The notes: generated by a model from the sequence alone, not told the origin. A DNA stretch of 64,000 nt from Zhihengliuella salsuginis (GCF_014651715.1 NZ_BMXK01000005.1:124001-188000), one strand, 5' to 3'; positions 1 through 9,142 are shown, counted from the stretch's first letter. A program made the numbers and translations.

Positions 1-2
1 AC

Positions 3-650
3 ACGGCCTTCGACAAGAGCGCCATCAGCCAGGCCTGCGGGCTCTCCGGGGTGGCGGCCCCGGCCAACGACTTCCACTGCGCCCTCGTGCTGGCACGCAG
101 GCTCCTGCAGCTGCCGCGGCACCGGCTGCCCGACGTCGCCCAGCACCTGGGGATCGGCGCGTTCCAGCACCACGACGCCGGCGAGGACGCCCGAGTCGCC
201 GCCGAGATCGTGCTGGAGCTGGCCCGCCGCGAGCGCGCCTCGCACGTCTCCCACCTCTGGCCCGCCCGCCCGGCTCCGTCCGCCGGCGCCTCCGCGGCCT
301 CGAAGTACTACGGCCGCGCCTACACGGCCTCCAGCAAGGAGCTCCCCGCCCCCAGCCCGACGGCGGATCCGTCCCACCCGTTCCACGGCCGGCACGTGGT
401 GCTCACCGGGGACCTGGAGTCGATGGGCCGCTGGGAGGCGATGGAGGCCATCGCCGCGAACGGCGGGACAAACGGCAAGGGCGTCACGAAGAAGACCGGC
501 GTCCTGGTGGTCGGCGACGGCCGCCGCAGTGTGACGGCCGCGGAGCTCGCCGCCGGCAGCAGCAAGGAGCGCAAGGCCCACGCCTACATGGCGGCCGGGC
601 AGGAGATCCTGCTGATCACCGAGCCGGACTTCCTGCGCCTCACCCGCTGA
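3..650 (+). CDS. Exonuclease (DnaQ/DEDDh type) with C-terminal BRCT domain, 5' end outside window
   Basis: The reading frame is open from the left edge, so only the last 215 residues are visible and the start lies upstream. The first residues (TAFDKSAI) and the later HDAGEDARVAAEI segment match the Exo II and Exo III motifs of DEDDh 3'-5' exonucleases related to the DNA polymerase III epsilon subunit. The last about 95 residues (from GRHVVLTGDLESM) resemble a BRCT domain with the usual glycine pair (AANGG). This exonuclease-BRCT architecture is common in actinobacteria and suggests a DNA repair or proofreading role; the exact substrate is unknown. The ExoI DxE motif should lie upstream of the window. 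No partner gene is apparent. Confidence 0.85.
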   Translation, partial: TAFDKSAISQACGLSGVAAPANDFHCALVLARRLLQLPRHRLPDVAQHLGIGAFQHHDAGEDARVAAEIVLELARRERASHVSHLWPARPAPSAGASAASKYYGRAYTASSKELPAPSPTADPSHPFHGRHVVLTGDLESMGRWEAMEAIAANGGTNGKGVTKKTGVLVVGDGRRSVTAAELAAGSSKERKAHAYMAAGQEILLITEPDFLRLTR

Positions 651-726
651 CCCCCGCGGGGCGGCACGTCGTCGTGTTGTCCGCGGCGCCGGGCGCAACG
701 ATACTGGGCGTGGGAAGGGGGCTCGC

Positions 727-1341
727 ATGGGGCTCTACGGAGAACACATCCTGCCGCGGCTGATGGCGCGGTCCATGGAGGCGGAGGAGATCGCGCCACT
801 GCGCCGCCGCCTCTGCGCGGGCCTGTCCGGCCGCGTGCTCGAGCTCGGCTTCGGTTCCGGCGCCAACATCCGCCACTACCCGGAGGCGGTGGACAGCGTC
901 TGGGCCGTCGAGCCCTCCGACACCGCGTGGCGGCTCGCCGCGGACAAGATCGCGGCCTCGCGGGTCCGGATCCAGCGCGGCGGCCTCGACGGCCAACGCC
1001 TGGACGCGCCGGCCGCCGCGTTCGACCACGCCCTCTCCAGCCTGACCCTGTGCACCATCCCCGACGCCGCGGCCGCGCTGGCCGAGGTGCGCCGCGTGCT
1101 CGCTCCCGGCGGCACGCTGCACTTCCTCGAGCACGGGCTGGCACCGGACGAGGGCGTCCGTGTCTGGCAGCGGCGGCTCGACCCGATCCAGCGCAGCCTC
1201 GCCGGCGGCTGCCGCCTCAGCCGCGACATCCGCGAGCTGATCGAAGCGGCGGGGTTCGGCATCGTCGAGGCGGAGAGCTTCTACCAGCCCCCGCTGCCGA
1301 GGCCGTACGGCTACGTCACCGTCGGGGTGGCCGCCGCATGA
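727..1341 (+). CDS. Class I SAM-dependent methyltransferase
   Basis: The 204-residue protein carries a classical SAM-binding motif I, VLELGFGSGANI (about residues 38-49), followed by an acidic residue region (VEPSD) for motif II and a post-motif LAEVRRVLAPGGTLHFLEHG, typical of UbiE/Methyltransf_11 proteins. The length and the RRVLAPGG signature fit small-molecule methyltransferases; the substrate cannot be told from sequence. The ATG follows an AAGGGGG ribosome binding site. Its stop overlaps the ATG of the MFS gene by four bases (ATGA), so the two are probably translationally coupled and act in one process, for example modification and export of a compound. Confidence 0.85.
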   Translation: MGLYGEHILPRLMARSMEAEEIAPLRRRLCAGLSGRVLELGFGSGANIRHYPEAVDSVWAVEPSDTAWRLAADKIAASRVRIQRGGLDGQRLDAPAAAFDHALSSLTLCTIPDAAAALAEVRRVLAPGGTLHFLEHGLAPDEGVRVWQRRLDPIQRSLAGGCRLSRDIRELIEAAGFGIVEAESFYQPPLPRPYGYVTVGVAAA

Positions 1342-2549
1342 CGCGTCCCGCCGGGCCCGGGCTGCTGGCGGCCCTCCTCGGAGCAGTCGCCGCCGGCCCG
1401 CTGCTCCTCTACGGGCTGAGCGCGACGAGCGACCTGATCATCCGCGACCTCGGCATCAACGCCGCCCAGTTCGGCCTCCTCGCCACGGCCTGCTTCGCGT
1501 GCGCGACCGTCGGCAACGCGAGCCTCGGACGCCTGGCCGACGCCCACTCGGACCGGACGCTCATGATCGTGGTCTTCGCGCTCGCCGCGGTGGCCCTCGG
1601 GGTGGCCGCGCTCGCCGGCGGGTTCGCCGTCCTGCTCGTCGCCGCCGGCCTGTCGGGGCTGGCGCAATCCTTCCCCAACGGGGTCACCAACCGCATCCTG
1701 CTCCAGCGCGTGCCCGCGGGGCAGCGCATCGGCTGGGCCGGCATCAAGCAGTCGGGCGTCCAGGCCAGCCAGCTCGTCGCCTCGCTCGCGTTCCCGGTGC
1801 TGGCGGTGTGGGTCGGCTGGCGCGGGGCCTCGGTGTTCGGCATGGTCCTGGTGCTGGCGCTGATGGTCCTCGCACTCCGGGCCCTCGCCGCGGTCGACCC
1901 GCTCGAGCAAGAGGTCGAGCACGAGGTCGGGGCGGCGCGGGCCGCAGCGCCGCCGGGGCGCCGTCCCGTCACGCGTGCAAGGCAACCCGGCGTCGTGTGG
2001 GCGCTGGCCGCGTTCGGTTTCCTCAACGGGCTCGGCGTACAGGCGACGAACGTCTACATCCCGCTGTTCGCGGTGCGCGAGCTCGATTTCAGCCTCGTCG
2101 CCGGCGGTGCGACGGCGGCCGTCGCCGGTGCGGTCGGCGTGACCGCGCGCATCGGCTGGGGCCGGGTCATGGCCCGGGGCGTCTCTGCCCCGGCGCTGCT
2201 GCTCGTGCTCGCTTTGCTGGCGCTGGCCGGGGCGGGAGCGTTCTTCGCGGCGGACGCAGCCGGTTCGCCGGCCCTGCTCTGGACCGCCGTCGCGCTGCAC
2301 GGGGCGTCGGCGCTCGGCGTCTCGGTGGTGCTCATGGCGGCGCTGCTGCGCAGCATCTCGGCGGCGTCGATGGCCTCGGCCAGCGGTATCGTCTCGGCCG
2401 GCATGTTCGGCGGGTTCACGCTCGGCCCGCTGATGATGGGGGCGCTGATCAGCACGGCGGGCGGCTTCGAGGCCGGTTGGGCCGCCGTCGCCGGGGCGTA
2501 CATCGCGTGCGCCGGGCTGGCCGCGTTCCTGGCAGCCCGGCGCCGCTGA
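1338..2549 (+). CDS. Major facilitator superfamily transporter
   Basis: The 403-residue protein has about 12 hydrophobic segments, the usual MFS size. The loop 2-3 signature is seen as GNASLGRLADAHSDR, and a soluble loop of about 40 residues (EQEVEHEV to ARQPGV) separates the two six-helix halves. The start is the ATG inside the stop of the methyltransferase gene, the first start after the upstream gene. A drug or metabolite/H+ antiport role is likely from the family (YajR/CynX-like), but the substrate is unknown. It may form a two-gene operon with the methyltransferase. Confidence 0.85.
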   Translation: MTRPAGPGLLAALLGAVAAGPLLLYGLSATSDLIIRDLGINAAQFGLLATACFACATVGNASLGRLADAHSDRTLMIVVFALAAVALGVAALAGGFAVLLVAAGLSGLAQSFPNGVTNRILLQRVPAGQRIGWAGIKQSGVQASQLVASLAFPVLAVWVGWRGASVFGMVLVLALMVLALRALAAVDPLEQEVEHEVGAARAAAPPGRRPVTRARQPGVVWALAAFGFLNGLGVQATNVYIPLFAVRELDFSLVAGGATAAVAGAVGVTARIGWGRVMARGVSAPALLLVLALLALAGAGAFFAADAAGSPALLWTAVALHGASALGVSVVLMAALLRSISAASMASASGIVSAGMFGGFTLGPLMMGALISTAGGFEAGWAAVAGAYIACAGLAAFLAARRR

Positions 2550-2564
2550 TGCGCGCTTGCCCTT

Positions 2565-3221
2565 CTAGGCGGTGCCGGCCACGACCTCGACGATCGGCGT
2601 CGAGCCGTCCCGGTAGTTGATAGTCCGCCCGATGCTGCCGTCGTTGTCGAGCGACTCGACGATGCTCAGCGCCACGTTGCCGCGGGACGTGTCCGTGTTC
2701 TCCCCGGGCTCGTCGAGCACCTCGATCCGACCTGTCGCCTCGTCGAGGGTCAGCTTGCCCGGCCCCAGGATCGTCCAGTCCAGGGCGGAGCCGCGCAGGT
2801 GGGCGTCGGCGGCGATCTTCGCGGCCATGTACGGGTAGAACGGGTCGTCCTGCTGGACCAGGTACTTCTCGTCCGCGGTCGCGAAGGACACCATCACGTA
2901 GCGTTTGACGCCGGCCTGCTCGGCGGCCCGCATCGAGCGGACCGCGGCGTCGCGGTCCACGGCGTACGTGCGGTCGGCTCCGCCGGCGCCGCCGGCACCC
3001 GCGCTCCACACGACGGCGTCGTGCCCGCCGAACGCGTCCGCGAGCTCCTCCTGGGTGGCCGATTCGACGTCCAGGACGACGGCGGTCGCCCCCGTGGCGT
3101 TCACGTCGCCGGTGTGCTCGGCGTTGCGGTAGAAGGACGTGACCTGGTGGCCGCGGTTGACGAGCTCCGGCGTCGCCAGCAGGGCGACCTTGCCGTGTCC
3201 GCCGATGAGTGCGATCTTCAT
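2565..3221 (-). CDS. NAD(P)H-binding atypical short-chain dehydrogenase (NmrA/YwnB-like)
   Basis: The 218-residue protein begins MKIALIGGHGKVA, with the GxxGxxG/A nucleotide-binding loop of atypical SDRs, and has a conserved YMAAKIAAD segment that supplies the Tyr-x-x-x-Lys pair. The family includes NAD(P)H-binding proteins that act as reductases or as redox sensors of unknown substrate. The ATG is preceded by GGAGG (on the minus strand), which decides it over a longer frame starting at 3299. It stands alone between the convergent MFS gene and the TetR gene. Confidence 0.88.
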   Translation of the reverse strand: MKIALIGGHGKVALLATPELVNRGHQVTSFYRNAEHTGDVNATGATAVVLDVESATQEELADAFGGHDAVVWSAGAGGAGGADRTYAVDRDAAVRSMRAAEQAGVKRYVMVSFATADEKYLVQQDDPFYPYMAAKIAADAHLRGSALDWTILGPGKLTLDEATGRIEVLDEPGENTDTSRGNVALSIVESLDNDGSIGRTINYRDGSTPIVEVVAGTA

Positions 3222-3317
3222 GTGCTGATCCTCCGATTGCGTCGATGTGTAGGGGCCTACATCAGGGCCAACGCGGCGGAGGGCGCCGTTGTTCCGCACC
3301 GGGTTCCACCGGACCGG

Positions 3318-3938
3318 TCAGCCGCGCGGTCCCGCGGCGTCGAGGGTTCCGAGCACGGTCGCCACGCACGCGTCGATGTCGTGCTCGACAGCGTAGACCT
3401 GCCGGTCCTGCCCCAGGATCAGGGTCGCGCCGAAGAGGGCCGACGCCGTCACGTCGACCGTGCCGGGCGGCGTCGTGCCGGGGGCGGGGCCGCGCTCGGC
3501 GAACGCGCGCTCGACGGCGTCGCGGACCGTGCCGAGCACCTGCCCGCGAAGCTGGACCAGCACGTCGCGCCATTCGCTCGGGGCGTGCCACATCTCGCTC
3601 AGCCAGAGCTGCGCGAACGCCGGGTACTCGTCGATGAATTCCAGGGCGGCGCGCACCATATGGGCGAGCTCGTCGCGCCCCGACCGCGGTTCCGGGGCCC
3701 CGGGCGTGCGCAGCCGCTCGAGCAGGATGTCCGTGCCGAAGCTCAGGAGCTGGCCGATGAGGTCCGACTTGGATCCGAAGTTGTAGTAGACGCTGCCCTT
3801 CGAGACGCCGGCGGCCGCGGCGATCTCGTCGACGGTCACGGTGTGGTGGCCGCGCTCGCCGATGAGAGACAGGGAGGCCGAGAAGATCTTGAGCCGGGTC
3901 GCGTTGGTGCGGCCGGGGCGTCGCTTGATCTCGTTCAT
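3318..3938 (-). CDS. TetR/AcrR family transcriptional regulator
   Basis: The 206-residue protein has a N-terminal TetR helix-turn-helix (TVDEIAAAAGVSKGSVYYNF, about residues 31-50) and a ligand-binding C-terminal domain. The ATG overlaps the stop of the YhgE gene (ATGA), so it is the last gene of a three-gene operon. A 16 bp perfect palindrome of the type bound by TetR repressors (AACTGACCGGTCAGTT) sits in the promoter of that operon, so negative autoregulation is likely. The inducer is unknown. Confidence 0.92.
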   Translation of the reverse strand: MNEIKRRPGRTNATRLKIFSASLSLIGERGHHTVTVDEIAAAAGVSKGSVYYNFGSKSDLIGQLLSFGTDILLERLRTPGAPEPRSGRDELAHMVRAALEFIDEYPAFAQLWLSEMWHAPSEWRDVLVQLRGQVLGTVRDAVERAFAERGPAPGTTPPGTVDVTASALFGATLILGQDRQVYAVEHDIDACVATVLGTLDAAGPRG

Positions 3939-6106
3939 GTGGTCAACTCCGGTTGGAAGGTCTTCAGGGTCCAGTACTTGTGGCGGCGGACGGCCAGCGT
4001 GCTCAGGAGCAGGCCCAGCAGAGTATAGGCGGCGAGGGCCAGGACCACCGGCCCCATGACCGACAGGTCCGCCCCGTACATCAGGTGCCGCATGCCAGTG
4101 ACGATGAAGCCCATGGGCAGTGCCTGGTGGGCCGCGTGCAGCGGTTCCGGGGTCGTCTCCCACGGGAAGGTGCCTCCGGCCGAGACGAGCTGCAGCACCA
4201 GCAGGATCAGCACCACCATCTTCCCGGGCGTTCCCATGAACGCCACGATGCCCTGGATCAGCGCGGTGAACGCGAAGGAGGAGCCGAGCAGCAGCGCCCA
4301 CGTCATCCACGGGTGCGCGGACTCCAGGCCGAGCCCGAACACGACGACGGCGTACAGCACCGTGGCCTGCAGCAGGGAGATGGCCAGGAAGGGCATCCAC
4401 CCGCCGATCGCGATCTTCCAGTTCGCGGCGTTGGAGGCCAGCGCCCGGCGGGTGATCGGCCGCATGAGCTGGACCAGCATGAAGGCACCGATCCACACGG
4501 CCAGGGTCAGGAAGAACGGGGCCAGCTGGTGCCCGTAGTTCGGCGCCGAGGTCTGGCTGGTGGTGTCGATCGAGACCGGGTCGCCGATGACCGTGGAGAC
4601 GCGCTTCTTCTGCGTGCTGTCGGGGTTCGGGACCTCGTCCGCGCCGTCGCCGAGCTTCGACGCGAGCTCTGCGGCGCCGTCGTCGACCTGGTGTGCGCCG
4701 TCCGCGAGCTCGGCCGCGCCCGCCGACAGGTCGCCGGTGCCGGAGGCGAGTGTGCCCGCGCCGTCGGCGAGTTCCCCGGCGCCCGCCTCGAGATCTTGCG
4801 CACCGGAGAGAGCGGACTGCTGCCCGTCGGCCAGGGTGGTCGCGCCCGTCGACAGCTCGGCGGCGCCGTCGGCGAGCTGCGAGCCGCCGTCGGCCGCCGA
4901 GGAGATACCCTGCGTCAGCGCCGGCACCGAATCGGCGAGTTGGCGGTTGCCGTCCGCCACCTGGCGGGAGCCCTCCGCGAGCTTCGCAATGTTCGCCTGC
5001 GCGGCCTGCAGCTCGGAGCGCGTGGCCTCGATCTGCTGCACCGCGGCGGAGTCCTGCGCGCGCACCTCGACGGCGTCGGCCAGCTGCTGGCGCTGCTCCT
5101 CGGTGATCACGCCCGCATCGACGAGGTCCTGAGCGGCGGAATCGACCTGGTCGGAGGTGTCCTGCTCGATCTGCGCGAGGGCGTCCGCGGCCGACTGGAC
5201 CTTGTTGTTGAGCTCCTCGTTGCCGTCGGCGACCTGCTCCGCCCCGTCGGCCAGCCGGGCCGTCTGGGACGGCAGCTCGGCGGTCTTCGATTCGAGCGTG
5301 TCCAGCCCGGTGGAGAGCTCGGAGGCTCCGCCCGAGAGCTCGGACGCGCCCGCCGAGAGCTGCGTGGCGCCGTCGAGCAGCTGCCGCTGCCCGTCGACGA
5401 GGTCGCCGGTGCCGGAGTGCAGCGTGTCCGCGCCGCTGGCGAGTTCGACCGCGCCGTCGTCGAGCTCCACGGCGCCGGAGGAGAGGTCGTCACTCCCGCC
5501 GGCCAGCGTCGTCGTGCCGTCGTGGAGTTCGCCGGCGCCGTCGGCGGCGGTGGCGAGCTGGGAGTGGATGCGGCCGAACCCGGTGAGGAACTGGCTGGCG
5601 GTCTCCTCGCCGACCTGCGCGGCGACGGAGTTGTGCACCTCGCCGGCCAGCTTGTCGGCGATCGTGCCGATCATCGCGTTGTTCGCGTCGTTGGTGGTCA
5701 GTTGCAGGATGGCCTGCTGGGCGGCGTCGAAGTCCTCGGGGGAAGCGAGCGAGGCGGAGAAGTTCTCGGGGATCGTCAGCGCGAACGCGTAGTCCCCGGA
5801 GGCGACCCCGTCCTCCGCGGCGCGTCGCGAATCGACGACCTCCCAGCCGAACGTTCCGTCCTCGAGGAGGGAGTCGGTGACCTCGTCGCCGACGTGCAGG
5901 TCGTCGTCACCGGCCGTGGACCCCTCGTCGAGGTTCACGATCGCGGCGTCGACCTTGTCGAGGTTCCCGTAGGGGTCCCAGTTCGCGTAGAGGTACAGCG
6001 CGCCGTAGAGCAGGGGCACCAGGGTCAGGGCGACGATCGCGATCTTCGCGAGCCGCCCGTTGGTCATGCGCTTGAGTTCGGAGCGCGCCAGTTGAAATGT
6101 CGTCAC
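3935..6106 (-). CDS. YhgE/Pip family membrane protein
   Basis: The 723-residue protein has one N-terminal membrane segment (about residues 20-40), a long extracytoplasmic region made of repeats built around LADGAxxLxxG/ELSxGA (about residues 170-500), and about five C-terminal membrane segments ending with the YhgE C-terminal domain. Pip was found as a phage-receptor protein in Lactococcus, and relatives (EsaA) belong to type VII secretion, but the molecular function in actinobacteria is unsettled; export is often inferred. Its start overlaps the stop of the upstream ATPase-like gene by four bases and its stop overlaps the TetR start, so the three proteins are made together. The repeated LADG segments are predicted to form a long coiled or beta-helical stalk. 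Confidence 0.9.
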   Translation of the reverse strand: MTTFQLARSELKRMTNGRLAKIAIVALTLVPLLYGALYLYANWDPYGNLDKVDAAIVNLDEGSTAGDDDLHVGDEVTDSLLEDGTFGWEVVDSRRAAEDGVASGDYAFALTIPENFSASLASPEDFDAAQQAILQLTTNDANNAMIGTIADKLAGEVHNSVAAQVGEETASQFLTGFGRIHSQLATAADGAGELHDGTTTLAGGSDDLSSGAVELDDGAVELASGADTLHSGTGDLVDGQRQLLDGATQLSAGASELSGGASELSTGLDTLESKTAELPSQTARLADGAEQVADGNEELNNKVQSAADALAQIEQDTSDQVDSAAQDLVDAGVITEEQRQQLADAVEVRAQDSAAVQQIEATRSELQAAQANIAKLAEGSRQVADGNRQLADSVPALTQGISSAADGGSQLADGAAELSTGATTLADGQQSALSGAQDLEAGAGELADGAGTLASGTGDLSAGAAELADGAHQVDDGAAELASKLGDGADEVPNPDSTQKKRVSTVIGDPVSIDTTSQTSAPNYGHQLAPFFLTLAVWIGAFMLVQLMRPITRRALASNAANWKIAIGGWMPFLAISLLQATVLYAVVVFGLGLESAHPWMTWALLLGSSFAFTALIQGIVAFMGTPGKMVVLILLVLQLVSAGGTFPWETTPEPLHAAHQALPMGFIVTGMRHLMYGADLSVMGPVVLALAAYTLLGLLLSTLAVRRHKYWTLKTFQPELTT

Positions 6107-6789
6107 GAGTCAGCCTGAGGGTCGGTGGGTTCTTCGGTGTCCGGGTGCTCCTCGGCCGCGGGGCGGGGGAGGTTGTCCTTTTCGGCGGCGGCCGTGCGGC
6201 CGTCCCACCCGTCGGGGATGTGCTGCACGACGGCGACGACGGCGGGCTGCCGGCGTCCGGTGGAGACGTCGCGCAACAGGCGGGTCCACTCCGCTCCGGG
6301 CAGGTCGTGCCGGTCGGGGGAGTCGAAGACGAGCAGCTTGACGTTGCCGTCCTGCAGGCTCAGCGAGGCGAGCAGGTGCAGCCGGTCCTCGGGGCTGATC
6401 GCGTCCACCCACTCGTTCGCGAGGTGGTCGAGCCGGTGGGACGCGAGCCAGCGGGCCGCGGAGACGGTGCCCCAGAACGGGCCGGGCAGCAGGGCGAGGT
6501 CCTCGGCCACGAGGTCCTTGACGCGCAGGTGCTGCTCCGGCTCGTTGATCTCGGGGGAGTCGACGAGGGCGGAGGCCCGGCGGACCGCGCGGATGTCCGC
6601 GTCGGACTCCCAGGCGACGGAGCCGCCGTCGGGCTTCATGCGCCCGCTGAGTCCCAGGGCGAGCGCGGTGCGCGCCTGCTGGGTGGGGGCGGTGACGAGG
6701 GTCAGCTCGGAGGCCGGCGCCACGAGGGACGTGGGGCGCAGCAGGGGGGCGTGGTGGCCGTCGATGGACAGCGAGTCTGCGAAGAGCAC
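6103..6789 (-). CDS. Degenerate ABC-type ATPase-like protein, partner of YhgE
   Basis: The 228-residue protein has the size and outline of a small ABC ATPase: a beta-strand start, MKPDGGSVAW after the P-loop helix, a Walker B-like LLVFDSPD (about residues 152-159) and an H-loop-like VVQH (187-190). The Walker A position, however, reads TAPTQQARTALAL (33-45) with no GxxGxGK, and no LSGGQ signature is seen, so ATP hydrolysis is doubtful. Such ATPase-like genes are found before yhgE in actinobacteria. The GTG start lies about where transcription should begin, 7 nt after the TAGAAT -10 box, so the mRNA may be leaderless. Confidence 0.75.
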   Translation of the reverse strand: MLFADSLSIDGHHAPLLRPTSLVAPASELTLVTAPTQQARTALALGLSGRMKPDGGSVAWESDADIRAVRRASALVDSPEINEPEQHLRVKDLVAEDLALLPGPFWGTVSAARWLASHRLDHLANEWVDAISPEDRLHLLASLSLQDGNVKLLVFDSPDRHDLPGAEWTRLLRDVSTGRRQPAVVAVVQHIPDGWDGRTAAAEKDNLPRPAAEEHPDTEEPTDPQADS

Positions 6790-6795
6790 GCCTCG

Positions 6796-6824
6796 ATTCT
6801 ATTCAAACTGACCGGTCAGTTCAA
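6796..6824 (-). promoter_or_regulatory. Promoter with embedded TetR-type operator
   Basis: On the minus strand, TTGAAC (6819-6824) and TAGAAT (6796-6801) are separated by exactly 17 bp, and the spacer with the end of the -35 box contains the perfect 16 bp palindrome AACTGACCGGTCAGTT (6806-6821). A repressor bound here would block RNA polymerase. The distance from the -10 box puts the transcription start at or next to the GTG at 6789. The TetR protein made by the last gene of the same operon is the obvious candidate ligand. Confidence 0.8.
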
Positions 6825-7046
6825 ATAAGAACGAGGTTCTGTGAGCCGATTCTCAGTCCCCGGCGAACGACCCGTTTCCCGGCCGCTCGTGCCGTTGCAT
6901 TCAGCGGGATCACGCTGGCGGGCCGGGTGGAAACGGGTCGCTCGCACCGACGCGGTCTACACGTTGACGACGGCGGGGGTGCTGCCCGGGAGCGAGGGCG
7001 CGTGACGTCGTCGGCTCCGGCCGGGGGGGGGCGCCAGCCCCGGAGC

Positions 7047-7751
7047 TCACCCGGCCGGCCGCGCCCCGGGCTCGCTGTCTTCTTTCTCGACGGCGGAGAC
7101 CGCCCAAGAGGCCACGCCGGCCGTCACCGAGCCGAGCAGTGCGATCCCGATGAGCATCAGGCCCACCGCGATCAGCCGGCCCGCCGTCGTGACCGGGTAG
7201 AAGTCGCCGTAGCCGACCGTCGCGCTCGTGACGACCGCCCACCAGAGCGCGTCCCCGATGGTGGTGATATTCGCGTCCGGGTGCCCCTGCTCCACGTCCA
7301 GGACGGCGATCGCGCCGAAGAACACGCAGACGATCGACGTCAGCGCCACGTAGATGCTGGTGCGCCCCACGAGCCGGCGGGTCAGCATGCGGTTCAACAG
7401 ACGGGCCGCGCTCAGCACGCGCAGGATCCGCAGCGGCCGGAACGCGGGGACGGCGATCATCAGCACGTCGTACCAGTGGTGCAGCGCGTAGCGGAGCCGC
7501 CGCTCGGCCAGCGAGAAGCGGATGCCGAAGTCGACGGCGAAGGCGCCCCAGACCGTCCACGTCACGGTCCGCAGGAACTGCTCGAGGGTCGGCGGCAGGC
7601 TCGTGTCGATCACCGGCCAGGCGTAGGCGGCGAGGAGCGCGAGGGCCATCAGGATCATCGGGATCTCGGTGCGCCGCTCCCAGCGCTCCACGCGGCTGGG
7701 GTGTTCGGCACGTGCCGTCGCGGCGGTGGCGGTCTCGGGTGTCGGCTTCAT
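7047..7751 (-). CDS. Voltage-gated-type potassium channel
   Basis: The 234-residue protein has six predicted membrane segments. A charged S4-like helix (RPLRILRVLSAARLLNR) is followed by a pore loop with the K+ selectivity filter TVGYGD (TSATVGYGDFYPV). It would conduct potassium across the cytoplasmic membrane; the length fits small prokaryotic Kv-like channels without a regulatory RCK domain. The gene is monocistronic between benE and a 216 bp spacer in which I see no other gene. Whether it is voltage sensitive cannot be told. Confidence 0.92.
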   Translation of the reverse strand: MKPTPETATAATARAEHPSRVERWERRTEIPMILMALALLAAYAWPVIDTSLPPTLEQFLRTVTWTVWGAFAVDFGIRFSLAERRLRYALHHWYDVLMIAVPAFRPLRILRVLSAARLLNRMLTRRLVGRTSIYVALTSIVCVFFGAIAVLDVEQGHPDANITTIGDALWWAVVTSATVGYGDFYPVTTAGRLIAVGLMLIGIALLGSVTAGVASWAVSAVEKEDSEPGARPAG

Positions 7752-7791
7752 CGCCTCCAGCCTATCGAGCCCTCCGGTGGCCGCGGGCCGG

Positions 7792-9033
7792 CTACCCGCG
7801 CCGGCGCAGCAGCAGGTAGGAGGCGCCGCCGGCGAGCATGCCCCAGAGCGGGGCGGCGATCCCGAACGGCGCGACGCCGCTGGCGGTGACCAGCAGCGTG
7901 ATGACGGCTGCCTCGATCCCGGCCGCGCGGTGCCCGGCCCCTGAGCCGGCCGGGTTCATCGTGTCGGACAGCGCGCCCTGCAGCGCCGACAGCAGGGCGA
8001 CCCCGGCCGTCGCGGTGACGAGCTGGTCCGGGACCGCGTCGAGGAGGCCGACGATGCTGTGCCCGAACATGCCGAAGACGATGTAGAACGAGCCGCACGC
8101 CACGCCGGCCACGTACCTCCGCGCCGGGTCCGGGTGCGCGTCGGGCCCCGAGGCGATGCCGGCGGTGATGGCCGCCAGGTTCAGCGCGTGGGCGCCGAAC
8201 GGGGCGAACACGATCGATGCGGCGGACGTGCTGGTCAGCAGCAGCCGGTCGTTCGCCGGGTAGCCGAACGTGTGCATCATGGCCAGGCCCGGACCGTTCT
8301 GGCCGGCCATGGTCACCATCACCAGGGGGATCGCGATGCCGAGGATCGCACGCCAGGTGAAATCCGGGGCCGTGAGCTCCGGCGTCGTGATGGACAGTGC
8401 TGCGCCCGGCGAGCCGAGCGTGCCCGTCGCGGCGGAGGCCGCGACGCCGCCGGCCAGCGCCAGCAGGGCCGCGAACCGCGGCAGGAAGCGCCGTCCCGCC
8501 AGGTAGAGCACGACGACGGCGCCCGCGACGGCGGGTGCGTCGAGCAGCGCCGGCGCCACCTGGAGGACGAACGGCATCAGCACCCCGGCCAGCACGGCCG
8601 CGTGCACCGGCTTGGGCAGCAGCCGGATCAGCCAGCCGAAGAGCCCGGTGACGGAGAGGACCAGGCCGATCGCGCCCGCGACGATGTAGGCGCCGACCGC
8701 CTCGGCGAAGGAGTAGTCGCCCAGGGCGGTGATCAGCAGGGCGGCTCCGGGCACGGACCAGGCCACCATGACGGGCATCCGGGTGAACAGGCTCAGGACG
8801 ACGCAGCAGAGCCCGCTGCCGATCGAGATCGCCCACACCCAGGACGAGGTCTGCGTGGGAGTGAGCCCGGCCTGCTGCGCCGCTTCGAGGACTACGAGCA
8901 GCGGCCCGGCGTAGGAGACGGCGACGGCGATGAAGCCGGCAACGATCGCCGAGACGGAGGCGTCGGCGAGGCGGATCCGCGGGGCGACGGCGACGGCCGG
9001 ACCTGGTTCGGCGGTGCTGGGAAGTGCTGGCAA
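7792..9033 (-). CDS. benE: BenE family benzoate/H+ symporter
   Basis: The protein has 11-12 hydrophobic segments and the BenE features AGFIAVAVSYAGPLLVVLEAA near its start and FGPFGAHALNLAA-type sequence (APFGAHALNLAAIT) in the middle. BenE proteins import benzoate with protons. It is transcribed away from benA, so both share the 252 bp promoter region, consistent with use in benzoate catabolism. I chose the TTG at 9033 because GAGGA precedes it by four bases; another TTG at 9081 would add 16 residues but has no clear ribosome binding site. The start is therefore the least certain part of this call. Confidence 0.88.
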   Translation of the reverse strand: MPALPSTAEPGPAVAVAPRIRLADASVSAIVAGFIAVAVSYAGPLLVVLEAAQQAGLTPTQTSSWVWAISIGSGLCCVVLSLFTRMPVMVAWSVPGAALLITALGDYSFAEAVGAYIVAGAIGLVLSVTGLFGWLIRLLPKPVHAAVLAGVLMPFVLQVAPALLDAPAVAGAVVVLYLAGRRFLPRFAALLALAGGVAASAATGTLGSPGAALSITTPELTAPDFTWRAILGIAIPLVMVTMAGQNGPGLAMMHTFGYPANDRLLLTSTSAASIVFAPFGAHALNLAAITAGIASGPDAHPDPARRYVAGVACGSFYIVFGMFGHSIVGLLDAVPDQLVTATAGVALLSALQGALSDTMNPAGSGAGHRAAGIEAAVITLLVTASGVAPFGIAAPLWGMLAGGASYLLLRRRG

Positions 9034-9142
9034 TGGGTCCTCGAAACGAAGGGGGAGAAGCGCTGGGGTGTGGCGCGACAACTCTGATCACGTTAGGGAC
9101 GGGACCGCCGGCTGACAAGTACTTTTTGCTTGTTGATTAGGA

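Noticed and set aside
4600-5560. Repetitive DNA in yhgE considered as a possible repeat array
   Set aside because: The periodicity is that of a protein repeat (LADGxxxL), the units vary and there are no spacers, so it is not a CRISPR.
3953-6118. 721-codon plus-strand frame opposite yhgE
   Set aside because: It is the complement of the LADG repeats and has low-complexity Gly/Arg/Asp composition.
6831-7046. Spacer between the YhgE promoter and the K+ channel examined for small genes or RNAs
   Set aside because: No conserved frame with a ribosome site and no stable structure was seen.
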